Shown piece by piece: positions 1 through 8,195 of a DNA stretch of 8,623 nucleotides. This DNA comes from JAUWQU01 sp964605095 (GTDB lineage: Bacteria; Planctomycetota; Phycisphaerae; SM23-33). Made by a program: the position numbers and the translations under genes. Position 1 is the first letter of the stretch; each line of letters begins with the position of its first letter. The notes beneath the pieces were generated by a model. That model made no database searches. It saw only the letters and a list, made by a program, of their open reading frames with translations, and had not been told where the DNA came from. Where the stretch lies: NCBI GenBank assembly GCA_964605095.1, contig CAZSBS010000214.1, positions 1 to 8,623 of the forward strand. The letters are read 5' to 3'.

Positions 1-1476
1 GCAAGCATCGTTAACGGCCTGTCGCTCGAGGCGATCAACAATCTCAGCCGGCTGGGCAGGCAGTTTTTGATCGTCCTGAACGACAACTCGATGGCCATCG
101 ACCGCACCCAGGGCGGCCTGGCCGATGTGCTCGACCGCATCCGCATGACCCAAACCTACAGCGGCCTGAAGCAATCCACCGAGCGGATCCTCCAGCACCT
201 GCCGATGGGCGAGAGGGTCACCGAGAGCCTTCGTCACATCAAGGACGGGCTTCGCATGACGATCCACGGCGGGGGGATCTTCGAGAGCCTGGGCATAAGC
301 TACTTCGGGCCAGTCGACGGGCACGACATCCCGACGCTCATCCGCACGCTGCGGGCGCTGTCGGACATGGACCGCCCGGCCCTGCTGCACGTGCATACCG
401 AAAAGGGCCGCGGCTGCCAGTATGCCGTCGAGGATCCCTGCCGGTTCCACAGCACGTCCGCCTACAGGGTCGAAGCCGGCCAGGCCGTATTCGCCAAGCC
501 GGATCGTCCCAGTTGGACCGGGATTTTCGCCAAGGCCCTGATCGCCGAGGCAATAGCCGACGACCGCATAGTCGCCATCACCGCCGCCATGCCCGACGGC
601 ACGGGCCTGGCTGAGTTCCGCCAGGCTCTGCCCGACCGCATGATCGACGTTGGAATATGCGAGTCGCACGCCGTTGCGATGGCGGCCGGGCTAGCCAAGG
701 GAGGCATGCGCCCCGTCGTCGCGATCTACTCGACCTTCATGCAGAGGGCGATGGACCAGGTCTTCCAGGAAGTCGCGCTCCAGCACTTGCCGGTGGTGCT
801 GTGCATGGACCGCGCCGGGCTCGTCGGCAGCGACGGGGCCGTGCACCACGGCATGATGGACATCGCCATGCTTAGGCCACTGCCGGGGATGGTTCTTGCC
901 GCCCCAGCCGACGCGGCTGAGATGGCCGCGGCGCTTCGCTTCGCCCTCTCCAGCGACGGCCCGACCGCTATCCGCTACCCGCGCGACATGGTGCCCAAAG
1001 ACCTGCCGGGTCCGTGCCCGGCCTTCGAGCTTGGCAGGGCGAGAGTTCTCCGCGAGGGCCCCGACGGAACGTTGTTGTGCTACGGCGCGACGGTTGAGCC
1101 TGCCCTGGCGGCCGCGACGATACTCAGCGAGCAGCGACAGGCCGAGGTGGCCGTGGTGAACGCCCGCTTCGCCAAGCCGCTGGACGCGGCGCTGATAACG
1201 CGGCTGATCCAGTCCGGCAAGCCTATGCTGGTCTGCGAGGATCACGCGGTGGCGGGCGGGTTCGGCTCGGCCGTGACCGAGCTTGCCGCCGAACGCGGCC
1301 TGCGGGCTGGCAACGTCCGCCTCGTCGGCCTGCCGGACCGCTACGTCAGCTTCGCATCGAGGCAGGAGCAGCTTATGGAGGTGGGCCTGGACTCTACGCA
1401 CCTCTCGGCCGCCCTGTGGGACCTGATCCGCGCAGCGCGCGAAGCGAAATCGCCCGCTCCCAAAGCCGGGCGCTGA
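1..1476 (+). CDS. dxs: 1-deoxy-D-xylulose-5-phosphate synthase, 5' partial
   Basis: Cytoplasmic ThDP-dependent enzyme that condenses pyruvate with glyceraldehyde 3-phosphate to DXP, the first step of the MEP isoprenoid pathway (also feeding thiamine and pyridoxal synthesis). The frame is open from base 1, so the TTG at 67 is not the start. There are 491 visible residues; against the roughly 620-residue E. coli enzyme, about 150 N-terminal residues lie outside the window. Visible landmarks: ASIVNG (1-6) and NDNS (27-30), the second half of the ThDP motif; GPVDGHD in the linker; the FH pair (149-150); the catalytic Glu in CESHAV (221, where many bacteria have AEQHAV); IYSTF, DRAG, VHHG and YPR of the pyrimidine-binding domain; and a C-terminal transketolase domain ending GLPDRYV...GLD. 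All expected key residues in this part are present, so it looks functional. It converges on the giant gene on the minus strand with an 82-bp spacer. Confidence 0.96.
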   Translation, partial: ASIVNGLSLEAINNLSRLGRQFLIVLNDNSMAIDRTQGGLADVLDRIRMTQTYSGLKQSTERILQHLPMGERVTESLRHIKDGLRMTIHGGGIFESLGISYFGPVDGHDIPTLIRTLRALSDMDRPALLHVHTEKGRGCQYAVEDPCRFHSTSAYRVEAGQAVFAKPDRPSWTGIFAKALIAEAIADDRIVAITAAMPDGTGLAEFRQALPDRMIDVGICESHAVAMAAGLAKGGMRPVVAIYSTFMQRAMDQVFQEVALQHLPVVLCMDRAGLVGSDGAVHHGMMDIAMLRPLPGMVLAAPADAAEMAAALRFALSSDGPTAIRYPRDMVPKDLPGPCPAFELGRARVLREGPDGTLLCYGATVEPALAAATILSEQRQAEVAVVNARFAKPLDAALITRLIQSGKPMLVCEDHAVAGGFGSAVTELAAERGLRAGNVRLVGLPDRYVSFASRQEQLMEVGLDSTHLSAALWDLIRAAREAKSPAPKAGR

Positions 1477-1488
1477 ATCCGCCCGGTT
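1464..1488 (+). terminator. Inverted repeat around the dxs stop, weak terminator candidate
   Basis: CCGGGCG (1466-1472) pairs perfectly with CGCCCGG (1480-1486) across a 7-base loop that contains most of the dxs stop codon. A G-T and an A-T pair extend the stem to 9 bp. No T-tract follows on the + strand, so it is not a classical intrinsic terminator. It could stabilise the 3' end or block readthrough between the convergent genes. It may also be chance pairing in GC-rich DNA. Confidence 0.3.
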
Positions 1489-1512
1489 CCGCTGAAAGCT
1501 CCGCCGTGGCAT

Positions 1513-1531
1513 GCAATCCGCAATCCGCAAT
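1513..1531. repeat. 7-bp tandem repeat (GCAATCC)
   Basis: Two exact GCAATCC units (1513-1519 and 1520-1526) are followed by a partial GCAAT (1527-1531). The repeat lies in the spacer between the convergent stops of dxs and the giant gene. A different tandem repeat with the same 7-bp period lies upstream of the giant gene start, at 7825-7845. No function is evident. Confidence 0.7.
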
Positions 1532-1558
1532 AACGTCACGGGCACGGCCCGCGGACTG

Positions 1559-4086
1559 CTATTGTTTCGGCGGGGCCGCCTCGCGGACGGTCGAGCCGTT
1601 GGCTTCGCTGAGCACCAGGATGGCGAACTTCTCCACGCCGCCCAACTGGTTGGTGTTCAGCGAAGTGTAATCGAACCGCCCGCGAAGGTCCGTGTAGCCG
1701 TCCTTGTAGAACTCCACCTGCCCGCCGCGCATCCGGGCGTATACCTTCACGTAAACCTTCGCCAACGCCTTGTCGCTGTCCTTTCCCGCGACGCGAAGCT
1801 GGCCGTAGTTCTCCATCACCTGAACCACCAGCGAATTGGAGTAGTACGCCTGCATCCGGGTCTTGCCGCCCGCGACAATCTCCACCATCACGTTGCGGTT
1901 GGCAAGCTCCGCCGGCATGTCGATCGTCATAGTCTTGCCCCCGGCGGGCAGCTTTACCTCCTGCGCGGAGTTGGGCTGAATGTACGCGAACTGCCCGCCG
2001 CGGTCGGAAACGAACGGCTGGCTGGAGAACATCTGCTCGATGTCCGTCAGATAGTAGTTCACCTGCGCCGCCGCGAGGTTCTGGTAGCTCAACTCGATCT
2101 TGCGGGCCTCGACCTTGAACTCGAAGGTCTGCTCAGCCGCGGCCAGGGCCGTCTGCTTTTCTTCGCGGCTCTTGTCGTCCACCACGGCCGGGGCCTTGCC
2201 CTCAATCTCGTCCACCTGGGCAAGAACCGCCCCGAACAGCTCCCGCCACCGCTCGACGGGATGCTTGGCGTACTCGGCCGCGATCTTGCGGGCCTTAGAC
2301 GGCTTGTCGTTGTAGAAGTCCAGGTAGGCCGTGAAGTAGTCGTGCTGGATCCGCTCGGGCAACTTGGCGACGTCAACCTGTGCGAACATGGCCACGCCCT
2401 CGGCCACGCGGTCCTGCAACAGCAGGTAGTACGTCAGGTCCATCTGGTCCTGGTCGTCCAGCTTATCCTTGTACCGCAGGATATCCAGCAGGCGGTTGTA
2501 CTGCTGGAAGAACTGCGGGACGAGTATCTGGCGCTTGGGGCCGAAGAGATGGGCGCGGGCGTTTACCAGCGGCCAGTATTCCATATGCTGGTACGTCTTG
2601 CGGATTACGGGCTGGATCGTCAGCAGCGGCGAGGCGAGCCACGCTCCGCACTGTGAGACGAAGTCGTCGCGGTACGGCAGGTACTGATTTGTCAGGGCCG
2701 GGGCGTTGTGCTTGATGGCGTACGACCAGATCGTCATGTCGTATACGTGGCGGGCGGACAGGAGGCTCGTGACCGCATCGAACATCTTGCGGTCCTTCAT
2801 CCGCCAGGCGATCTTGTCCAGTTGCAGCCGGCCCAGGTTGTTTTCCTTGAGGAACGCTATGACTTCCTCGTCCGAGCCGTTCTGGCTGATGTAGTCCCAG
2901 CTCGTCTTATCGACCTTGGTTAGCTCGGGCACGACGTTGAGCGTCTGGCCCGCGGCGAATCCCACAAGCTCGCCTCGCTTGGCGACGTGGACGCCGAAGT
3001 GCTCGAACTTGCCCGCCTGCGGAAAGTAGAAGAAGTAATCGAATGTCTGGGTGCGGTACGGCTCGAGCTCGATGTAGAACGCCTTGGTGTACCGCCCGCC
3101 CGCCAGCGGGATGGCGCCGCGCGGCACCTGGACGAGCACCTGGAGCTTCCGCTTGGCGCTGGTGGGATTGGTCACGACGATGTGGCAGGCGTAGACCTCG
3201 CCGACCAGGAACTCGTCCGTGACGAAGTTGTCCACCTGCTCGCCGTCGATGTGCTTGTACTGCTGGCCGGAGCGGTAGTAGTTCTGGCCGACGAGGATCT
3301 CCTGGGCCTTGGGCACGGATGCGGCCTCGGTTATCTCCTCGTGGAAGAACACGGCGTTTCCGGCCGGGGTGATGGTCATCGCCCCGCCGTCGATCTTGAC
3401 TTCATGCTCGCCGGCCTGGAAGGGCAGGTCCAGCACGGCCAGGGCCAGCATGATCTCGGGGAAGTTATGGGATGCCTCGGCGAAGTTGCCGGACAGGAAA
3501 TCGCCTTTGCCGTCGCAGGCGGCGTAGTCTTTCCAGAATGCGTTCACGCCGACCAGGGCGGCGTTGGCCTGCTCGATTGGAAGATGGTAGTAGTTGTTCT
3601 CGACCCACTCCTTGACCTGCCCGACGCGGCGGTAGAGCTGGCGCTGGGCGGCCTCGCCAAGCTTTCGCTTGTCCAATGAGTAGTACTCATCGGCCGGCCC
3701 CGCGCGCCTCGCCGAGGTGCTCCGGGCAAGGAGGCCGTTGCCGCGCTTCGCCAGGATATTGGCTGCCAGCGGTGTCTCGCCCGGGACGACCGCAGGCTCC
3801 GGGGCGGCAGGCGGTGCCAGGGCTGCTGTCGCCGCCGGGGCGGGCACCGCGCGAGAGAACGACGCTTCCTTGCGCATCACTTCGGACTTCTTCTGCTCCC
3901 GGACTCCCTCGGCCGCGGCCGCCATATCACCGGCCGACATCCTGCCATCCGGCCTGCCGGCGGACCCACCCGCCGCGGCCGTCAGGGCAGTCAGGCCAAG
4001 GGCCGTGTCGAAGAGCTTGTTGAAGCGGTCAACGTCCGGCGGCAGGAGCTCGAAGAGGTCCTTGACCGCCCTGGCCGTGCGCTGCC
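1559..4086 (-). CDS. Giant secreted protein of unknown function, C-terminal part (broken by assembly gap)
   Basis: 841 visible residues end at a TAG stop (1559-1561). The upstream end runs into the N gap, and this is almost certainly the same gene as 4187-7761. In order from the gap: a short helical piece (RTARAVKDLFELL); an Ala/Pro-rich low-complexity linker (about 80-107); a conserved-looking helical block with YYHLPIEQ and NAFWKDYAA (about 140-220); a beta-rich segment with VTNPTSAKRKLQVLVQVPRGAIPL and FYFPQAGKFEHFGVHVA (about 295-375) that loosely resembles an immunoglobulin/MG-type fold; a helical, possibly TPR-like stretch (about 400-630) ending in ERWRELFGAVLAQVDEIEG; and a beta-rich C-terminus with KVYVKVYARMRGG and KDGYTDLRGRFDYTSLN, ending REAAPPKQ. 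No C-terminal membrane anchor, LPXTG or PEP-CTERM signal is visible. I recall similar C-termini in large planctomycete hypothetical proteins but cannot verify this. An alpha-2-macroglobulin relative is possible, but no CGEQ thioester motif is visible. Confidence 0.85.
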
Positions 4087-4186
4087 NNNNNNNNNNNNNN
4101 NNNNNNNNNNNNNNNNNNNNNNNNNNNNNNNNNNNNNNNNNNNNNNNNNNNNNNNNNNNNNNNNNNNNNNNNNNNNNNNNNNNNNN
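4087..4186. other. Assembly gap (100 N)
   Basis: Exactly 100 N interrupt the giant minus-strand gene. The two flanking reading frames join in frame only if the true missing length leaves remainder 2 on division by 3, and 100 leaves remainder 1. The run is therefore best read as a fixed-size placeholder of unknown true length, not as a measured gap. Confidence 0.98.
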
Positions 4187-7100
4187 TCGCCGCTGAGCGT
4201 GACCATGATGTGATACGCGCGGGCGAGGCTGTCGAACGTCTCGAAGCGCGTGCTCGTCAGGTCGCGGATGGTGAACGGCTTGCCCTTGGCGACGGGCGTG
4301 ATGACCTTCTCCTGGATGTAATGCTTGCTTGGGTCCAGCGCGATGGCCGGGTCCAGCCGGCGGTCCGTGAGCTTGGGCTCGATCTCCGCAATCGAGGTCT
4401 CGCGCAGGGCGGTGTTCTCGGCGTCCACGGCCAGGATGCGAAGCTGCTGCTTGTCCAGAAGGAGCTTGCGGGGGATGGCGACCACGCCGTTCTTGTCCGG
4501 CTGGAGGTTGACCAGCACGACCGCGCCGTTGCCCAGGAAGTCCAGCGTGGCGTAGTTCATCGTGCCATGACCCTTGCCGCCGGCGGCGCGTAACTGCGAG
4601 GACATCCCGCCGCCGCTGCCCGAGCCGCCCCCGACGAACGCCTGGCCCTCGGCGCCTGTCGCCACGCCGGTGTCGGCGTCGCGGATCGCCCACGGGTTGA
4701 GGATCAGGCTCGGGCGCTTGAGCATGTTGCCGGCAAACTTCTCGGCCGACTGGCGGTCGAGGATGTAGCGGTACTCATCGCTGATCTTTCGCCCGGCCTC
4801 GTAGAGGCTGAGGGGCTTTTCGACCATCCCGGCCGCCAGGCCAAGCCAGCCGAACGGGTCCAACAGGCCCATCGCGTCGTATTCCGGCATGTACCTGCCG
4901 GCCAGGACGTGGACTCGCGTACACTCGTTGGCGTTTACGAGTTGGATGGTGACATTGTCCTTGTCGGCGGATACCTTGGCGATCTGCACGGGCTTGCTCT
5001 CGCCAATCTCAAGCCGCCGTGCCTGGGAACTGACGTACCCTGCCGCCGTCGTGCCGTCGGCAAGGCGAATGGCGATGTCCTTGTTGGCGTACTTGAGGCG
5101 CAGGCTGTAGTCCCCGGCCGGGAGGTCGTCGATCACGATGAAACCGTCGCGGATGCTCAGCGCCTTGAACCAGTCAGCCGTGAACGCCCCGTCGCGGACT
5201 TCCAGCAGCGACAGTTCGCTTCGCAGGGGCTTGTCGGCCTGGGCGGTGTAGGCGACGACGAGCTTCTGCCCGGCCTTGCCTTGCAGGGCGCCCGGCATGT
5301 TGTGGGCGTCCCTCACGGGCTGCCAGGTCCGGTAGGCCCCCGCGGTGGAAGCCATCCGCTGATCTCGCGCAAAAACGCCGTCGATATCAGTCAGCTCGCC
5401 CAGGTCGATCCGCCCGGCGGCGTCGGTCTTCAGCGAGACGTGAACCTGCTGCGTGAAGTCGCGATGCTTGAACGACAGATTCACGGGCCGATCCGCCAGC
5501 GTCTCGCCGTTTCGGCCTCGCATCTCGATAGCATACTTGCCGTCGGCGTGAAGAAGGTGCAGGTCATCCACAGTCTCCGTGGCATCTATGCCGTTAAGCG
5601 TAAGAGACTTCCCGGCGGCGAGTGTCTCTTCCTTGTCCTGGCTGATGTTCTTGACCTTCGCGGTAAGCTGGAAGCTGATCGCTATTAACCGCTGCGGCGT
5701 GCGGAAAGCGTACGTGCTCTCGCGATCCTCGAAGATCTTGAAGTCCGGCACTTTCTGCGTGGACTTCACGCCGTCGAGATCGGTGCTGACGATGCTGAGT
5801 TCGACCTCCTTGAGCAGCTTCAGCGAGACCGGCTGGCCTGTCAGGCTCAACTGCGGGCGAACCAGCAGCATCGCGTTCTTGCCGGCGATAAGCGCCTCGC
5901 GATCCACATAGAAGCCGCATTCCAACTTGTAGCTCTCGGCCTTGTGGTCGAAGCTCGTGAGCGTGGCCGCGGCGCCATTGACCAGCACTATCGGCTGGCT
6001 CTTGGGCTCGGTGGTGTAAGGCAGGGTGATCGTGCCGTCCTTGTCGGCCTCGTAGAACCGCTCCGCCATCCAGATCTTCGCCTCAGGCAGGGGCTTGCTG
6101 GCCTCGTCCAGGACGGTGAACTCCTGGCCCGCCGGGGTGAGGCTGCTGATGTACGCCAGCCGGCCCTTCTGCACCAGCGCCCGGCTTCGCTTGCCCGAGC
6201 CGATGAACTCGATCACGTACACGCCGCGCCCCGCAAGCTGCGGGAACTCAAACGAGCGCCGCACGCGCCGCAGCGGGGCCTCGGCGTACTCGTGGGTCTT
6301 CTGCTCGTTGGCGACCAGCCCGTCGAGATCCAGCGAAAGCGGCACCGGCTCGCCAACCTGCTGGTAGTACTTCAGCGCGTTGACGCGATAGACCTTCACG
6401 ATCAGCGACTTGACGTTCTTGACGTCCACGTCCAGCTTGATCTTCTCATCCGGCCCGAAATACTTGGCGTTGGTCGGCGCGAAGTCCAGGTCCACGCGCT
6501 CGGTCAGGGCCTTGTACTCGGTCGGGGGCAGCATGGCCGTCCACTTCTCGGCGTCGCCCGCGCCGGCAAGAAGCTTCGTCTCAGCGAAGACTTTCTTCAG
6601 GTAGCCGTCCTGGATGAACTCGGCGTAGGGCAGCCAGGTGTCCTCCTTGACGAAGAAGTGCTCGAGGTACGCCCGGATGAGCGGCTCATCGCCGCCGCCG
6701 ATCGGCGGCAGGAGGGTCTGCTGCTCGAAGCTCGCGCCCATGTCGGCGGCGAAACGCTGGAAGTCCTGGCTGCGCTGGATCGGCAGCGGAATGTAGAACA
6801 CCCGCCGCGGCAGCTTGAGGTACTCCATGAACCGCCCCTTGTCGAACTCGCCGCGCGTGCGGTCGAACGACAGGCGGTGATACAGCACGTTGGCCTTGAG
6901 CGAGTTGAAGGCAGGGTCCAGGCCCTTGACGAACGACCACATCCGCTCCAGGTACGCGAGCTCTTCATCCGGCTGCTGGCGCCAGTTGACATCCTCGCCG
7001 GGGCGCAGGCGCATCAGGTACGCGTTGACGAAGTTCGAGTTCCGCTCAAGGGCTGGCTGGAGCTTCAACAGAGCGTCGAGCTGGTCCTTGAGCAACTTAT

Positions 7101-7761
7101 TGTGAATCGGCACCGAGCCGAAGCCGCCGCTGCCCGGGTTCTTCTCGGCCAGGTCCTTGGCGATGAGCCCGACCAGCCCTTCATAGTCCGGGCGGGTGAG
7201 CCGCTGGAGGTACGCCCGCAGCTCGCGCAGGTTCATCTCGCCGGCCTTGAGCCACTCCAGGGCCGACAGCTCAAAGCCGTCCAGGCTGTTGTGGCTGTTG
7301 GACGCCCACGCGCGCTGCGTGAGCGCGTCCCGGCCAATCAGACCGGGGTCCAGCTTCGTCGGCAGCGTGCTCTTTACGGCGATCTGGCGCTGGTGGTCGA
7401 AGCGCAGGCCCAGCTTGTCGGCGAGGTACTTCAGCGTCTTGTCGGGGTCGGCCTTGTAGCCCAGCAGAGCCTGGCGGTGCTGAATCTCGATTATCTGCGG
7501 GCATGTGCTGTTCTTGCGGCGCTCGAGCCACTTCTGGACGACGGCGTCGACCTGCTCATATTGTCCGGCCGCCTGGTGGCGGAGGCATTGGTAGAAGTAG
7601 TAATCATCAGTGCCGGGGATGAGCTGCTTGATGGCCTCGTCCTTGTCCTTTGACAGGACGTAGGTTTCCACGAAGCCGATTTCCTCGGCCAGGGCTGAGG
7701 CCGAGAAGGCCGCCGCCATCGCCATCGCAGCCGCCGCAAGGATCAGAAGTGTACGTTTCAT
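4187..7761 (-). CDS. Giant secreted protein of unknown function, N-terminal part (broken by assembly gap)
   Basis: 1191 codons run from an ATG at 7761 to the gap. The start is chosen because a GGGAG Shine-Dalgarno site lies 6 bases upstream and the first 25 residues form a Sec signal peptide: MKR, a Leu/Ala core, then cleavage after ALA (25|26). Residues 26 to about 420 look alpha-helical (AAGQYEQVDAVVQKWLERR; ELRAYLQRLTRPDYEGLVGLI), perhaps repeat-like. From about 425 the chain becomes beta-rich: FAPTNAKYFGPDEKIKLDVDV, then GRGVYVIEFIGSGKRSRALVQ (about 511-531), further strands with QKVPDFKIFEDREST (about 669-683), and a carboxypeptidase-regulatory-like strand pair with LPAGDYSLRLKY (about 880-891). 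This order loosely resembles the early MG domains of bacterial alpha-2-macroglobulins. A Gly/Ser linker (GGGSGSGGG, about 1044-1052) precedes further beta-rich sequence. The export signal points to the periplasm or outside. The role is unknown, and the A2M comparison is inference from texture only. Confidence 0.88.
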
Positions 7762-7767
7762 TAGGGT

Positions 7768-7776
7768 CTCCCTTTT
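7768..7776 (-). promoter_or_regulatory. Ribosome-binding site of the giant gene
   Basis: Read on the minus strand this is AAAAGGGAG, ending 6 bases before the ATG at 7761. It decides the start in favour of the Met that opens the signal peptide. The alternative in-frame ATG at 7839 would add 26 residues (including Trp, Arg and Lys) in front of the signal peptide and would begin inside the tandem repeat. Confidence 0.7.
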
Positions 7777-7801
7777 CCATATTACGAGCCGCCACGTCGA
7801 A

Positions 7802-7832
7802 ATCATACCAAGGCCCAGAGGCAAATGCTCAA
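7802..7832 (-). promoter_or_regulatory. Candidate sigma-70-type promoter of the giant gene
   Basis: On the minus strand there is a -10-like TATGAT (7802-7807), preceded by TGG, which makes an extended -10. A TTGAGC box (7827-7832) sits 19 bases upstream and matches 4 of 6 positions of TTGACA. Transcription would start near 7795, giving a leader of about 35 bases. The -35-like box lies inside the 7-bp tandem repeat, whose units each offer a TTGA(G/A)C. The spacing is slightly long. This was found by eye only. Confidence 0.4.
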
Positions 7833-7845
7833 TGTTCAATGCTCA
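7825..7845. repeat. 7-bp tandem repeat (ATGCTCA), three units
   Basis: The units are ATGCTCA (7825-7831), ATGTTCA (7832-7838) and ATGCTCA (7839-7845), followed by another ATG. The middle unit differs by one base. The repeat lies about 64 bp upstream of the giant gene start and overlaps its candidate -35 region. The unit sequence differs from that at 1513-1531, but the period is the same. Confidence 0.8.
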
Positions 7846-7859
7846 ATGCCAAACCCCGG

Positions 7860-7934
7860 CACCGGCGCAGGGCTTAGCCATGGAGGATTGGACGCCGCAA
7901 TGACGAGGATGTTCCGGCGCGGGTGAGTTTTTTT
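7860..7934 (+). terminator. Possible hairpin plus T-tract (terminator-like, + strand)
   Basis: CACCGGCGC (7860-7868) can pair with GCGCGGGTG (7917-7925), with one mismatch, closing a 48-base loop. The right arm is followed almost at once by seven T (7928-7934). The layout fits an intrinsic terminator or an attenuator ahead of the 54-residue gene at 8031, but no upstream + strand gene or clear promoter is visible. The long loop and the mismatch weaken the case. Confidence 0.25.
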
Positions 7935-7941
7935 GTCGGCC

Positions 7942-7959
7942 TGGCTGGGTTCCCAGCCA
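7942..7959. repeat. Short perfect palindrome
   Basis: TGGCTGGGTTCCCAGCCA has 8-bp arms around a TT centre. As RNA it would fold with a 7-bp stem and a GTTC loop. It lies 72 bp before the start of the 54-residue gene. It could be an operator or a leader hairpin. No T-run follows it on either strand, so it is not an intrinsic terminator. Confidence 0.6.
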
Positions 7960-8015
7960 ACCACCGGCGGGCGGCGGTGTCTGGTTAGATGTGCGGAAGG
8001 CACCGGCAGTTGAAC

Positions 8016-8024
8016 GGAAAGGAG
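8016..8024 (+). promoter_or_regulatory. Ribosome-binding site of the 54-residue ORF
   Basis: GGAAAGGAG ends 6 bases before the ATG at 8031. It is the main reason for accepting the small ORF as a gene and for choosing this start over an in-frame ATG at 7989, which has no comparable site. Confidence 0.6.
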
Positions 8025-8030
8025 CCAGCC

Positions 8031-8195
8031 ATGAACAACCAAACGCAAATCATGCCATGCCAAGCCATGAGACGGCGGGGTTTCCGCGGCCAGGGCGGTT
8101 TGTCCCGGGCGGTGCGGATTGCGTTCGAGCCGGACGCCGGCAAGGTTGTCGTGGTCGACGTGCGAAGAGCCTCCCGCCCAGCGGCCCGTAATTAG
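8031..8195 (+). CDS. Small basic hypothetical protein (54 residues)
   Basis: I do not recognise this protein. It starts at an ATG with a strong Shine-Dalgarno site 6 bases upstream and ends with TAG. It begins MNNQTQIMPCQ, has an Arg/Gly-rich middle (MRRRGFRGQGG), then RIAFEPDAGKVVVVDVRR, a short segment that would suit two beta strands, and an Arg/Ala-rich tail. It has one Cys and no signal peptide or membrane helix. The net charge is clearly positive, as expected for a nucleic-acid or ribosome binder, but this is only composition. The large inverted repeat begins at the last base of the stop codon, so the hairpin may form the 3' end of its transcript. The ORF could also be spurious: it is short and other frames here are also open. 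Confidence 0.45.
   Translation: MNNQTQIMPCQAMRRRGFRGQGGLSRAVRIAFEPDAGKVVVVDVRRASRPAARN

Noticed and set aside
691..1545. 284-codon open frame on the minus strand
   Set aside because: Antisense to dxs, whose motifs are unambiguous.
1540..1555. CGGGC-ACG-GCCCG mini-hairpin as a terminator
   Set aside because: Only a 5-bp stem and no T-tract on either strand; expected by chance in GC-rich DNA.
1511..2656. 381-codon open frame on the + strand
   Set aside because: Antisense shadow of the C-terminal part of the giant gene. Its composition (Leu/Val/His/Arg-rich) resembles no real protein and it has no ribosome-binding site.
2987..3679. 230-codon open frame on the + strand
   Set aside because: Antisense to the conserved-looking middle of the giant gene's C-terminal half; shadow in GC-rich sequence.
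3991..4086. Continuation of the N-terminal half's frame past the gap to 3991
   Set aside because: This stretch reads as Arg/Ser-rich noise. The proper continuation is in the other frame (RTARAVKDLFELL).
4187..4693. Continuation of the C-terminal half's frame across the N gap to 4693
   Set aside because: Beyond the gap this frame gives Arg/Gly/His-rich noise, while the frame of the N-terminal half continues as sensible protein. The apparent continuity comes only from reading through N.
5944..7653. 569-codon open frame on the + strand
   Set aside because: It lies entirely antisense to the giant gene, which has a signal peptide, ribosome-binding site and sensible domain texture. The + frame is repetitive Leu/Val/Arg/Gln/Glu text typical of the mirror of a GC-rich gene.
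7762..7839. Extended start of the giant gene at 7839
   Set aside because: The extra 26 residues would precede a well-formed signal peptide, and the start would lie within the tandem repeat upstream of the candidate promoter. The ATG at 7761 has the Shine-Dalgarno site.
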